The notes beneath the pieces are model-generated. The model worked only from the letters and a program-made list of their open reading frames with translations. It was not told where the DNA came from and ran no database searches. A DNA stretch of 64,000 nt. Source: Thiohalocapsa sp963704155 (GTDB lineage: Bacteria; Pseudomonadota; Gammaproteobacteria; Chromatiales; Chromatiaceae). The stretch spans positions 248,001 to 312,000 of the forward strand of contig CAVPHF010000043.1 in assembly GCA_963704155.1 (NCBI GenBank). The letters run 5' to 3'. Each line of letters opens with the position of its first letter. Within the stretch, counting starts at the first letter, position 1. Both the position numbers and the translations under genes were made by a program. Below, piece after piece: positions 19,506-28,078 of the stretch.

Positions 19506-20207
19506 ATGCCAGCAGCAGCAGAAGACCTGATCGCCCCATCCATCCTGTCGGCCGACTTCGCCAAACTCGGGGAGGAGGTGGACAATGTCCTAGCCGCTGG
19601 CGCGGACATCGTGCACTTCGATGTCATGGACAACCACTATGTGCCGAACCTGACGATTGGCCCGCTGATTTGCGAGGCGCTGCGCAAGCACGGTGTCACC
19701 GCGCCGATCGACGTGCACCTGATGGTCAAGCCGGTGGATCGCATCATCCCGGACTTCGCCGCAGCCGGCGCCACCTACATCACCTTTCACCCCGAGGCGA
19801 GCGAGCACGTCGACCGCACGCTGCAGCTGATCCGCAACGAAGGCTGCAAGGCCGGCCTGGTATTCAATCCGGCCACGCCGCTGAACGCCCTGGAATACGT
19901 GATGGACAAGATCGACATGGTGCTGCTGATGTCGGTGAATCCCGGCTTCGGCGGTCAAAGCTTCATCCCATCGGCGCTGGAGAAGCTGGCTAAGGTTCGC
20001 GAGCTGATCGACAGCAGCGGCCGCGAGATTCGCCTCGAGATCGACGGCGGCGTCAAGGTCGACAACATCGCCGAAATCAAGGCGGCGGGCGCCGATACCT
20101 TCGTTTCCGGCTCGGGCATCTTCGGCAAGGGCAAGGAATCCGACGCGAACCGCTACAACAGCATCATTGCCGAGATGCGTAACGCCCTGGCCGGCGTGCG
20201 CCGCTAG
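19506..20207 (+). CDS. rpe: ribulose-phosphate 3-epimerase
   Basis: A 233-residue TIM-barrel enzyme that interconverts ribulose 5-phosphate and xylulose 5-phosphate in the pentose phosphate and Calvin cycles. Diagnostic segments are APSILSADFAKLGEEV, FDVMDNHYVPNLTIGP (metal Asp/His), DVHLMV, LLMSVNPGFGGQSFIP and EIDGGVKVDNI. ATG 19506 has GGAG about 8 nt upstream; the in-frame start at 19425 would add an unrelated extension. It is followed by gph 45 nt downstream, the common gammaproteobacterial rpe-gph-trpE order. Confidence 0.97.
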   Translation: MPAAAEDLIAPSILSADFAKLGEEVDNVLAAGADIVHFDVMDNHYVPNLTIGPLICEALRKHGVTAPIDVHLMVKPVDRIIPDFAAAGATYITFHPEASEHVDRTLQLIRNEGCKAGLVFNPATPLNALEYVMDKIDMVLLMSVNPGFGGQSFIPSALEKLAKVRELIDSSGREIRLEIDGGVKVDNIAEIKAAGADTFVSGSGIFGKGKESDANRYNSIIAEMRNALAGVRR

Positions 20208-20252
20208 GCAAAGTATCCGGCGGCGCAAACGGCAACCGAGGCACCGGCGAGC

Positions 20253-20954
20253 ATGCAGTTTCCGATTCGCCCTGGGATGGTCCTGATCGATGTCGACGGC
20301 ACGCTGGTCGACAGCGTGCCCGATCTCGCGTTCTCCGTTGACGCGATGATGCACGAGCTTGGCCGCCCCCCGCGAGGCGAGGCGGCGGTGCGCAACTGGG
20401 TCGGCAACGGCGTCGAGTGTCTGGTGCGCCGCGCGCTGAGTGGCACGCTCGACGGCAAGCCGAGCGACGCCGACTTCGACCGCGCCTACCCGATCTTCCT
20501 GCGCCTCTATGCCGACAACACCTGCGAGCGTTCCCACCTCTTCGCGGGCGTGCGCGAGGGCATCGACTGGCTGCTTAGGCACGGCTATCGTCTCGGCTGC
20601 GTGACCAACAAGGCCGCCCGGTTCACCGAACCCTTGCTGCGCGCGCTGGGGCTGCGCGACGCCTTCGGCATCGTCGTCAGCGGCGACACGCTCGCCGAGA
20701 AGAAGCCGAGCCCGCTGCCGCTGCTGCATGCCGCCGAGTTCTTCGGCATCGAGCCCAGGCGGGCCTTGATGCTTGGCGATTCGGTCAGCGACGTCAAGGC
20801 CGCGCGCGCCGCCGGCTTCGGCATCATCTGCATGAGCTATGGCTACAACCACGGCGGCGACATCCGCTCGGCGGAGCCGGATGCCGTCATTGATTCCATG
20901 ACCGAGCTGAGCGATCTATTGGCGGCGGGCGACCAGACGACAGCGCAGCGATGA
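20253..20954 (+). CDS. gph: phosphoglycolate phosphatase
   Basis: A 233-residue HAD-family hydrolase. Motif I is VLIDVDGTLVDSVPDL, motif II/III include GCVTNKAARFTEPLL with the following Lys in LAEKKPSP, and motif IV is MLGDSVSDVKAARAAG. It removes phosphate from 2-phosphoglycolate, made by RuBisCO oxygenation or DNA end repair. Between rpe and trpE, probably in one transcript; its stop overlaps a small open frame (see the candidate leader). Confidence 0.93.
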   Translation: MQFPIRPGMVLIDVDGTLVDSVPDLAFSVDAMMHELGRPPRGEAAVRNWVGNGVECLVRRALSGTLDGKPSDADFDRAYPIFLRLYADNTCERSHLFAGVREGIDWLLRHGYRLGCVTNKAARFTEPLLRALGLRDAFGIVVSGDTLAEKKPSPLPLLHAAEFFGIEPRRALMLGDSVSDVKAARAAGFGIICMSYGYNHGGDIRSAEPDAVIDSMTELSDLLAAGDQTTAQR

Positions 20955-21001
20955 TGTTACAGACGAAGATGCATCCTGAAGGCCGATGGCGCAGCTGGTA
21001 G
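20954..21001 (+). other. trpL: candidate Trp-rich leader peptide upstream of trpE
   Basis: A 15-codon frame beginning at ATG 20954, overlapping the gph stop, ends GRWRSW-stop with two Trp codons in its last four positions; it lies 45 nt before trpE. An inner ATG at 20969 would give a 10-residue peptide. GCAGCT-GGT-AGCTGC (20991-21005) forms a 6-bp hairpin over the last Trp codon. No T tract follows, so a classical attenuator is not shown. It may be chance. Confidence 0.3.
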
Positions 21002-21046
21002 CTGCCCCCGTCTCGGTACTGCATTCATTCGTCTGGAGCGCATCCC

Positions 21047-22549
21047 ATGTCACCGGAACAGTTCGCCGCCCTTGCCAAGCAAGGCCATAACCGCATCCCC
21101 TACGTCTGCGAGGTACTCGCTGACCTCGATACGCCGCTCAGCTGCTATCTGAAGCTCGCCAGCGGCCCCTACTCCTATCTGTTCGAATCCGTCCAAGGCG
21201 GTGAGAAATGGGGCCGCTATTCCATCATCGGCCTGCCCTGCCGCACTGTGCTCAAGGTCCACGGCAACCGCATCAGCGTCGAGCGCGACGGCCAACTGAT
21301 CGAGGACGCCGAGGCCGACGACCCATTGGCCTGGGTCGAGACCTTCCAGCAGCGCTTCAGTGTCGCCGCACATCCGGATATGCCGCGCTTCGCCGGCGGC
21401 CTGGTCGGCTACTTCGGCTACGACACGGTACGCTACATCGAGCCGCGTCTGATGCCATGCCCAAACCCCGACCGGATGGGCACACCGGACATCCTGCTGA
21501 TGGTGTCGGAAGAGGTCGTCGTCTTCGACAACCTGCGCGGGCGCATCTATATCATCGTCCATCTCGATCCGGCTGCGGGCGACATCCCGGCAACCGGCCA
21601 GGCGCGCGTCGACGCCTTGGTGGCCAAGATGCAGCACGGCGCGCCCCGCAACGCGGACGTTGGCGGGCGCCAGGTGCGCGAGACCGACTTCATCTCCGGC
21701 TTCACCGAGGACGGTTTCAAGCAGGCCGTCAGCCGCATCAAGGACTACATCCTCGAGGGCGACTGCATGCAAGTGGTGCTGTCGCAACGCCTCTCGATCC
21801 CGTTCCAGGCGCGCCCGCTCGATCTGTATAGAGCGCTTCGCGGCCTGAATCCGTCGCCGTACATGTACTTTCTCGATCTCGGCGAATTCCAGATCGTCGG
21901 CTCATCGCCGGAGATCCTGACCCGGCTCGAAGACGGCGTTGTCACCGTGCGCCCCATCGCCGGCACCCGCCGCCGCGGCTATACCGACGAAGAAGACCTG
22001 GCCCTGGAGCAGGAACTGCTAGCCGACCCCAAGGAACTCGCCGAGCACCTGATGCTGATCGATCTCGGGCGCAACGACTGCGGCCGGGTCGCCAGAATCG
22101 GCAGCGTGCAGCTCACCGACCGCATGATCGTGGAGCGCTACTCCCACGTCATGCACATCGTCAGCAACGTCATCGGCGAGCTCAAGGACGGCATGAGCGC
22201 GATCGACGTGCTGCGCGCCACCTTCCCCGCCGGCACCGTCTCCGGTGCACCCAAGATTCGCGCCATGGAGATCATCGACGAGCTGGAGCCGGTCAAGCGA
22301 GGCATCTACTCCGGCGCCGTCGGCTACCTCGGCTTCAACGGCAACATGGACACCGCCATCGCCATCCGCACCGCGGTCATCCAGGACGGCACGCTGCACA
22401 TCCAGGCCGGCGCCGGCATCGTCGCCGACTCGGTCCCCGCGCTGGAATGGCAAGAGACCATGAACAAGGGCCGCGCCATCTTCCGCGCCGTGGCCATGGC
22501 CGAGGCCGGCATCGAGCGCCATCCCTGCTTTGATGGCGACGAGGGCTAA
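21047..22549 (+). CDS. trpE: anthranilate synthase component I
   Basis: A 500-residue chorismate-using enzyme of tryptophan synthesis. The N-terminal domain carries the Trp-feedback region (LASGPYSYLFESVQGGEKWGRYS). The catalytic C-terminal domain has QVVLSQRLSIPF, RPIAGTRRRGYT, LMLIDLGRNDCGRVA, ATFPAGTVSGAPKIRAMEII and QAGAGIVADSVP. Length is typical. It needs the glutaminase TrpG, which is not encoded next to it: a toxin-antitoxin pair and mobile remnants follow instead of trpGDC. Confidence 0.97.
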   Translation: MSPEQFAALAKQGHNRIPYVCEVLADLDTPLSCYLKLASGPYSYLFESVQGGEKWGRYSIIGLPCRTVLKVHGNRISVERDGQLIEDAEADDPLAWVETFQQRFSVAAHPDMPRFAGGLVGYFGYDTVRYIEPRLMPCPNPDRMGTPDILLMVSEEVVVFDNLRGRIYIIVHLDPAAGDIPATGQARVDALVAKMQHGAPRNADVGGRQVRETDFISGFTEDGFKQAVSRIKDYILEGDCMQVVLSQRLSIPFQARPLDLYRALRGLNPSPYMYFLDLGEFQIVGSSPEILTRLEDGVVTVRPIAGTRRRGYTDEEDLALEQELLADPKELAEHLMLIDLGRNDCGRVARIGSVQLTDRMIVERYSHVMHIVSNVIGELKDGMSAIDVLRATFPAGTVSGAPKIRAMEIIDELEPVKRGIYSGAVGYLGFNGNMDTAIAIRTAVIQDGTLHIQAGAGIVADSVPALEWQETMNKGRAIFRAVAMAEAGIERHPCFDGDEG

Positions 22550-22798
22550 GCCGGACGGGCAACCAGGTTAGATGGCCGAGCGTCGGGCACCGAGGGTCCG
22601 ATTCGCACAACCATAGCTGTCCGCGGCCGACGGCGCTCTGCTCTCGGCGTCGTTGGAAGAAACGGATCGATCCATCACAAGCGCGGCATGGCCAAAATGC
22701 AAGACCCGAACCCCAAGCATCCGCGGGCTCTCTCCGGTTGCGGTTAGAAGGAGTTTGGCCTAATTTGGCTAAGTTGGACCAACCGCCCCGGAATCCTC

Positions 22799-23089
22799 AT
22801 GCAACACATTTCCGCCCACGAGGCCAAAGCGCGCTTCGGTCAACTGCTGGACACCGCCCGACGCGAGCCTGTGGTCATCGAGCGCCACGGTCGAGCCGTC
22901 GCTGTCGTCCTCTCCAGGGAGGAGTACGAGGAACTGAACGACATCAAGCTTCAGCAACTGCGCGAGGAGATCAACCTGGGGCTGGCGGACCTTGAACGCG
23001 GCGGGTATACCAATTATGAGGGGGACGAGTTGCCGAAGCTCGCCGAGCGGATCAAAGCCGCTGGCCGCGAGCGCTTCGCGAAGAAGTGA
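22799..23089 (+). CDS. Phd/YefM-family antitoxin
   Basis: A 96-residue protein with the Phd/YefM N-terminal DNA-binding fold: SAHEAKARFGQLLDTARREP followed by VVIERHGRAVAVVLSREEYEEL. The C-terminal tail (about residues 50-96) is charged and would wrap the toxin. It overlaps the downstream toxin gene by 4 nt (GTGA), typical of a type II pair under autorepression. It sits in the 540-bp gap after trpE and is likely acquired. Confidence 0.88.
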   Translation: MQHISAHEAKARFGQLLDTARREPVVIERHGRAVAVVLSREEYEELNDIKLQQLREEINLGLADLERGGYTNYEGDELPKLAERIKAAGRERFAKK

Positions 23090-23379
23090 TCTATCGGCTT
23101 CCGTCCCGGGCGGAAGCGGAACTCGCAGAGATCTGGGTCTACTCCGCCGAACGATGGAACCACGAGCAGGCCGATCGGTACATCCATGCCTTGGTGAACC
23201 GCTTCGAGTGGCTCTGCGACAACCCTCCGCTGTGGAATCCTCGCCCGGACATCGCTGAGGGGCTCTTCAGCTGCCCGCAGCAGAGCCACGTGATCTACTT
23301 TCGACCCCAGGGTAATCCGCCGGATGTGATCGAGATCGTGCGAGTGCTGACATGGGCGGATGGAACCTGCCCAGCATAG
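23086..23379 (+). CDS. RelE/ParE-superfamily toxin
   Basis: A 97-residue protein starting with GTG inside the antitoxin stop. Family features: YRLPSRAEAELAEIWVYSAERW at the start (helix hairpin), WLCDNPPLWNPRPDIAEGLFSC, and HVIYFRPQGNPPDVIEIVRVL (beta-sheet with the usual Arg in RVL). ParE members poison gyrase and RelE members cut mRNA; the sequence alone favours ParE. It is neutralised by the antitoxin encoded just upstream. Confidence 0.85.
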   Translation: MIYRLPSRAEAELAEIWVYSAERWNHEQADRYIHALVNRFEWLCDNPPLWNPRPDIAEGLFSCPQQSHVIYFRPQGNPPDVIEIVRVLTWADGTCPA

Positions 23380-23399
23380 CTGATGACAGGGAAAAGGGA

Positions 23400-23580
23400 T
23401 CGGAGTGCACAATGCCGCCGCTCACTCCGCGCGCTGAGGCACTGGACCCGCTACCGCTCCCGGTTAGACCAGGATTTTGCGCACCCATTCGGCAGCGTCG
23501 GTTACCCCAAGGAAGAGTTCCGCACCGAGATCGCCTCCCTCATGGTCGGCGACGAGCTGGCCGAGGCCCCCAGGGCGTAG
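23400..23580 (+). pseudogene. remnant of an ArdC-like antirestriction / zincin protein
   Basis: An in-frame piece of about 60 residues contains RHWTRYRSRLDQDF and then FGSVGYPKEEFRTEIASLM followed by VGDEL. In plasmid and ICE-borne ArdC-type proteins the same pattern (SRLDRDL..FGS.GYA.EELRAEIAS) lies near the metalloprotease-like C-terminal domain. The N-terminal DNA-binding domain and the remainder are absent. It is a relic of a conjugative or phage-related element left beside the toxin-antitoxin pair. Confidence 0.6.
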
Positions 23581-23698
23581 CCCCAACCGACGACGGTACG
23601 GCGGGCCACCAGAGGCTGCTCGATGTGCGGGCTTGAGCATTGATGGCCTGTTGTTCCATGTGGATGAAAGGAATTGACCCCGGCCCCTTATTGCGGCC

Positions 23699-24382
23699 CC
23701 TTATTGCTCTCGGCAGTGCGCGGCCTTTGCCACGCTGGAGGTCCCGCGCTGTGCGATCAACCGACGCCATCACCTCAGCGACATGATCGTGGTGGCCATC
23801 GCGGCGGTGCTCGCCGGCGCCGACGGCTGGCAGGACGTCGAGCGGTTCGCACGCGCCAAGGCGGAGTGGTTGCGGCAGTTTCTGGCGTTACCCTCCGGCA
23901 TCCTGTCCCACGACACCTTCGGACGGGTGTTCTCGTTGCTCGATCCGCAGGCGTTCGAGGCCTGTTTTCGCAACTGGGTGACGGCGATCTGCGGATTGAT
24001 TCCGGGGGAGATCATCGCCGTCGACGGCAAGACCTCCGTGGAAACACGCTACTACATCGGCAGCATCGGCAACGACGTGGCTTGCTTCGCGCACGCCGTG
24101 CGCGCTCACTGGGGCATTGAAAACACGCTGCATTGGAGTCTCGATATGACCTTTCGCGAGGACGAGTGTCGTGTGCGCCAGCCCGCCGCTCGCGAGAACC
24201 TCGCCGTGCTGCGCCACATCGCCCTATCGCGGCTGAAGCAAGACGACGCTAAGTTCAGCCTGCGCAACAAGCGCAACACCGCCGGCTGGGATCACCGCTA
24301 CTTGGCCAAGTTGCTCTTCGAAACGCCCAACCCAGTGCCTCCAGCGCAATCATCAGGTGCGTCGAATATTACTGCGGACTGA
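23699..24382 (+). pseudogene. ISAs1-family transposase with internal deletion
   Basis: The open frame encodes the ISAs1 N-terminal domain (DMIVVAIAAVLAGADGW, FARAKAEWLRQFLALP, GILSHDTFGRVFSLLDP) up to the catalytic VDGKT, then jumps directly to the C-terminal ETRYYIGSI and HWGIENTLHWSLDMTF segment. Roughly 140 residues that include the second catalytic Asp are missing compared with family members of about 370 residues. The fusion is in frame. The 13-bp sequence GGCCCCTTATTGC is tandemly duplicated at its left edge (23682-23707). Inactive as a transposase. Confidence 0.8.
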
Positions 24383-24757
24383 TGCGATTGCCCTGCCGAC
24401 CGGCGGGACTCGACACCTCAAAAATCTCGCCCCAAAGCTCGCCGACGCGCACTATTGAACCCGCGAGCGTGACCTGAGCTTTTATCATAAGCTCACGTGG
24501 AGACGCGAAGGAGATCAATGCGCTGAAGGAACTCTGAAGGAACGCCCTCAGTTGACACTGGGTTCATCCTGCAGCAGCCGCGAGTCGCAATAAATATCCT
24601 GCGGGTCAATCCGTTCGCGCCCTTCGCAGCTTCGCGTGAGTTGTTCGCGCTCGTTTCCCCGAGCGGCCCCTCGACAGGCTGCGCGCCGCCGGCCTCCCGT
24701 TTTGGCTCAAGAGCCGGCGCAAATTCGTTGAGATCGTTGTAGGCTGAGCGCCTGAGC
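24383..24757. other. intergenic region, no gene seen
   Basis: About 375 bases between the IS remnant and the promoter of the PepSY/two-component operon. No recognisable frame, hairpin with T tract or IS end was found. Confidence 0.45.
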
Positions 24758-24791
24758 GTTCAGCGAATGTTCAGATTGGATCGGCTAGTAT
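24758..24791 (+). promoter_or_regulatory. PhoP-box-like promoter of the PepSY / two-component operon
   Basis: GTTCAG occurs at 24758-24763 and 24769-24774, a direct repeat with period 11 (one helical turn), followed after 11 nt by the -10-like TAGTAT at 24786-24791. This is the layout of PhoP-class promoters, where a repeated hexamer replaces the -35 element. The same repeat and spacing stand upstream of the curlin-like genes at 27583. The binding protein is inferred to be the regulator encoded at 25239. Confidence 0.6.
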
Positions 24792-24946
24792 CCTTCAGGT
24801 CAGTCGTGCAGTGGCGGTATCGGCGCCGGCCAGACCCATTTCGCTGACCTGGATTGATTGATCGCCTCCTTCCCATAGAAACCTTTTCCACTATGCTCCC
24901 GCCCGATCGCACCAGCGCACTGACCCCTTTCATGGGCCCAGACCGC

Positions 24947-25228
24947 ATGAGGTCCTCGAGCCGCCTCGCGTGCTGCCTGGCCGTCTTGCTGCTGTGCGCC
25001 GCAGTACCGGAGCAGGGTGTCGCGGACAAGGGCAAAGGGGGGGCCGGGTCCGGCCGGGGCCAAGGAAACGCGAAGGCGCTGTCCGCGGATCAGGCCGCCG
25101 AACGCGTGCGCAAGCAGACCGGCGGGCGCGTGCTGCGGATCGATGACGCGGGCAACGGTTATCGGGTCAAGGTCCTGACGCCGGCGGGCGAGGTCCGCGA
25201 GATCGCCGTGCCGGCAGGACGACGGTGA
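24947..25228 (+). CDS. small secreted PepSY-like protein
   Basis: About 93 residues: signal peptide (RLACCLAVLLLCAAVPEQGVA), a Gly/Lys-rich linker, then one PepSY-like unit (LSADQAAERVRKQTGGRVLR, IDDAGNGYRVKVLTPAGEVREI). Small PepSY proteins are often encoded directly before PhoP/PhoQ-like systems and are thought to modulate envelope sensing. Several in-frame ATGs exist (24854, 24893, 24932, 24947); 24947 is chosen because it puts the signal peptide at the N-terminus. It lies 10 nt before the response regulator gene. Confidence 0.7.
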   Translation: MRSSSRLACCLAVLLLCAAVPEQGVADKGKGGAGSGRGQGNAKALSADQAAERVRKQTGGRVLRIDDAGNGYRVKVLTPAGEVREIAVPAGRR

Positions 25229-25238
25229 GTATCGCGCC

Positions 25239-25943
25239 ATGCGTGTCTTAATCGTCGAGGACGAACCAACCCTGTGCCGGCAGCTGGGCGCGCGGCTGAC
25301 GCAGTCGGGATACCGTGTCGAGACCTGCGGTGACGGCCGCGAGGGGCTCTATTTGGCACAGGAGCTCAATTACGACGCCGCCGTCATCGACCTCGGCCTG
25401 CCCAACCTGTCCGGCCTCGACATCATTCGACGCCTGCGCGCGGACGGCCGCCTGTTGCCGATCTTGGTCCTCACCGCGCGGGGCCGCTGGCAGGACAAGG
25501 TCGAGGGCCTCGAGGCCGGCGCCGACGACTATCTCGGCAAACCGTTCCAGATCGAGGAATTGGAGGCCAGGCTGCGCGCGCTGTTGCGCCGCGCGGCCGG
25601 CGCCGCCAGCAGCGAGCTGCTGTGCGGCCCCTTGCGTATCGATCTCGACAGCCGCCTGGTCTGGATGCAAGGACGCGCGATCGACCTCACCGCCTACGAG
25701 TACCGTCTGCTGGAGCACCTGGTCATGCAGCGTCCACGCGTGATCTCCAAGCAGCAGCTGGCGGATCATCTGTATGCCGATGCCGACGACCGCGACAGCA
25801 ACGTGGTCGAGGTGCTGGTCGGACGGCTGCGGCGCAAGCTCGATCCGACCAACACACTGCACCCGATCGAGACCCAGCGTGGCCAGGGTTATCGGCTGGC
25901 AGTCGCGGATGCCGCCGACGGGCAACGTGCCACCGACGCCTGA
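25239..25943 (+). CDS. OmpR-family response regulator, PhoP-like
   Basis: A 234-residue two-domain regulator. Receiver domain: VLIVEDEPTL, phospho-acceptor Asp in AAVIDLGLPNLSG (about residue 51), TARGRW, and Lys in YLGKPFQ. Winged-helix domain: LTAYEYRLLEHLVMQRP, SNVVEVLVGRLRRKLDP, IETQRGQGYRL. It most resembles PhoP/QseB-type regulators and precedes a PhoQ-like kinase. The direct repeats upstream of its own operon and of the curlin-like genes are predicted binding sites. Confidence 0.9.
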   Translation: MRVLIVEDEPTLCRQLGARLTQSGYRVETCGDGREGLYLAQELNYDAAVIDLGLPNLSGLDIIRRLRADGRLLPILVLTARGRWQDKVEGLEAGADDYLGKPFQIEELEARLRALLRRAAGAASSELLCGPLRIDLDSRLVWMQGRAIDLTAYEYRLLEHLVMQRPRVISKQQLADHLYADADDRDSNVVEVLVGRLRRKLDPTNTLHPIETQRGQGYRLAVADAADGQRATDA

Positions 25944-26034
25944 CAGGGATCGGCGTCGGCCTGGCGCAGCCGCTCCAACGCCATCACAGCCCAGTGCCAG
26001 TAACGGCAGGCGCGACCTCGGCCGGCAGACCAGC

Positions 26035-27393
26035 GTGTCGTCCCTGTCTCTGCAACACCGGATACTGATCGCCGCCGCGGCAGTCTTGGTGGTCTTCGTG
26101 GTCCTGACCGGACTGACCCTGGAAAGCGCCTTCCGCGACAGCGCAAGCTCGGCACGCGAGGCGCGCCTTCTCGGCCAGCTCTATCTGCTGATGGCCGCCG
26201 CCGAGAGCGAAGACGGCCGACTGCGGCTGCCCAGCGTGCTCGATGAGCCGCGCTTCGGCCTTCCTGGGTCCGGGCTGTACGGTCAGATCGCAGATGCGAA
26301 CGGCCAGCCAGTCTGGCGTTCAGCATCGGCGGTTGGCCTGGATGTGCCCTTTCTATCCCGCCTCGAACCAGGTCAAGTCCAGTTCGAACCGCGCGGCGAC
26401 AGCGCCGGCAACGCCTTCCTGGTACAGGGCTTTGGCGTGCTATGGTCAACCGGGCCGGTTGCACGTGCTTATACCTTCAGCGTCGCCGAAGACCAGTCCG
26501 AGCTGCGGCGCGAGCTGGCAAGTTTTCGGACCACGCTCGGCTGGGGGCTCGGTCTGATGAGTGCGTTGCTGCTGATGGCGCTACTGGTCCTGCTGCGCTG
26601 GGGCCTGCGGCCGCTGCGCCGGGTCGCCACCGAGATCACCGCCATCGAGGCTGGAGAACGCCGGCGCCTCGCGGGTCGCTATCCGCGCGATCTCGCCCCG
26701 CTGACCGACAACCTCAACGCGCTGCTCGCCCATGGCGAGGCACGCGAGACACGCTTGAGCAACGCGCTGGGCGACCTCGCCCACAGCCTGAAGACACCGC
26801 TTGCGGTGATGAGCGGGGCGATCGCCGAGATCGACCGCCAGCCCGCGGCGACGCATGCGTCCGTCCAGACCCTGCAGGAGCAGATCGAACGCATGAACCA
26901 GATCGTCGCCTATCAACTCGAACGCGCGCGCTCCGGCGTCCCCAGCAGCAGCGCTCTCTCCGCTCGCATCGCGCTCTCCCCGTTGGTTCGACGGCTGACG
27001 GCCACCCTGGCCAAGCTGTACGCGGACAAGGCCGTCCTGCTGAGCCTGGACCTCGACCGCGCGGCGCCGTTCCGCGGCGTCGAGGGCGACCTGATGGAGC
27101 TGCTCGGCAACCTGCTCGACAACGCCTACAAATGGTGTCGCACACGGGTCCGGGTACGCGCATGGCAACAGCACGGTCAACTGTTCATCAGCGTCGACGA
27201 TGACGGCCCCGGCATCGACCCGCCGCGGGCCCGGCGTCTGCTCGAACGCGGCGCCAGGGCCGACGAATCCACTCCGGGACACGGCATCGGACTCGCGGTG
27301 GTGCGCGAGATCAGTCTCGCCTATGGAGGCGATGTCCTGATCGACCGCAGCGAGCTCGGCGGGGCACTGGTCCAGGTCAGTTTCCCGCAATAG
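26035..27393 (+). CDS. sensor histidine kinase, PhoQ-like
   Basis: About 452 residues from GTG 26035: TM1 (ILIAAAAVLVVFVVLTGLTL), a periplasmic sensor of about 130 residues, TM2 (LGLMSALLLMALLVLLRWGL), HAMP, a PhoQ-type H-box (LGDLAHSLKTPLAVM) and a HATPase domain (LMELLGNLLDNAYKW, DDGPGI, GHGIGLAV). The kinase is the partner of the upstream regulator. The open frame reaches back into the regulator gene to 25774; 26035 is chosen because it puts TM1 near residue 12, but no good Shine-Dalgarno is seen and ATG 25909 is an alternative. Confidence 0.88.
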   Translation: MSSLSLQHRILIAAAAVLVVFVVLTGLTLESAFRDSASSAREARLLGQLYLLMAAAESEDGRLRLPSVLDEPRFGLPGSGLYGQIADANGQPVWRSASAVGLDVPFLSRLEPGQVQFEPRGDSAGNAFLVQGFGVLWSTGPVARAYTFSVAEDQSELRRELASFRTTLGWGLGLMSALLLMALLVLLRWGLRPLRRVATEITAIEAGERRRLAGRYPRDLAPLTDNLNALLAHGEARETRLSNALGDLAHSLKTPLAVMSGAIAEIDRQPAATHASVQTLQEQIERMNQIVAYQLERARSGVPSSSALSARIALSPLVRRLTATLAKLYADKAVLLSLDLDRAAPFRGVEGDLMELLGNLLDNAYKWCRTRVRVRAWQQHGQLFISVDDDGPGIDPPRARRLLERGARADESTPGHGIGLAVVREISLAYGGDVLIDRSELGGALVQVSFPQ

Positions 27394-27582
27394 GAAGACA
27401 ATAGGGCCAGCATTAGACCAATGCTCCTGTTCTGCCAGCCGTTTTCTCGGAGCCCCATTTTTCTGACCCCAGCCTTCTGAGCCAATCTGGCGAGCCCGGC
27501 TCTCCAGTTCTGCTCTCCAACAACGGCTAGCCCGACAGTCATCTCTCATCAAGCCAGCGGGCCTGCAGAAAACCCACCATCC

Positions 27583-27616
27583 GTTCAGCCTCCGTTCAGC
27601 GAAGGGCGCGTATTCT
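27583..27616 (+). promoter_or_regulatory. PhoP-box-like promoter of the curlin-like gene cluster
   Basis: GTTCAG stands at 27583-27588 and 27594-27599 (period 11), then 11 nt, then the -10-like TATTCT at 27611-27616. The repeat, the period and the spacing to -10 equal those of the site at 24758-24791. The rest of the 364-bp gap between the kinase gene and the first curlin-like gene holds no supported gene; the predicted 5' leader is about 135 nt. Confidence 0.6.
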
Positions 27617-27757
27617 CATCTCAACGACGCGCCGATCCTCTGCGCTTCGTTCAATAGACCAGGGTCTGCTTGGGGCAGTCTAAGTGCCGCTACCAAGACC
27701 GCTCCTAGACGACTCGGTCCCGAAACCTGTCCTTCAATCAAAGTCGAGGTTTTATCA

Positions 27758-28078
27758 ATGCATCGCATCCCAAATAAGCAACTGTCCTTTTCTGCTGCCG
27801 CACTGCTTACCGTTCTCGCTACCCCGCTTGCAGCCCAGAGCAATGTCAACACGACCATCCAGGAAGGGCGTATCAATACAAACGACAGCTACCAGCGCGG
27901 AAGCTACAACGACAACGCGACCTATCAAGAAGGACTGGACAACGCCAATCGGACCCGTCAGCGGGGCGATGAGAACTGGAACCAGACGGGCCAATTCGGC
28001 GGCGTGAACTACAACGAGACCCATCAGCGTGGTCAGTCCAACCGCGGCAACGCCAAGCGTGATAAAGGGAGGGGTTGA
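27758..28078 (+). CDS. secreted curlin-like repeat protein 1
   Basis: A 106-residue protein: signal peptide ending LATPLAAQ, then six contiguous 11-residue units with the pattern N-x-T/S-x-Q-x-G-x-x-N-x (NTTIQEGRINT, NDSYQRGSYND, NATYQEGLDNA, NRTRQRGDENW, NQTGQFGGVNY, NETHQRGQSNR) and a basic tail. This spacing of N, Q, G and N is that of a half curlin repeat, the beta-strand-turn building block of CsgA/CsgB amyloid. It is the first of four small secreted genes. Secretion partners such as csgG are not in the window. The curlin relationship is inferred from the pattern. Confidence 0.75.
   Translation: MHRIPNKQLSFSAAALLTVLATPLAAQSNVNTTIQEGRINTNDSYQRGSYNDNATYQEGLDNANRTRQRGDENWNQTGQFGGVNYNETHQRGQSNRGNAKRDKGRG

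Noticed and set aside
19590..20852. A 420-codon minus-strand open frame
   Set aside because: It is antisense to rpe and gph, which are complete and well conserved.
20991..21005. Hairpin before trpE as an intrinsic terminator
   Set aside because: The stem is only six pairs and no T tract follows.
25774..26034. N-terminal extension of the PhoQ-like kinase into the regulator gene
   Set aside because: It overlaps the end of the response regulator out of frame and is Pro/Arg-rich without domain similarity; a start near 26035 is more likely.
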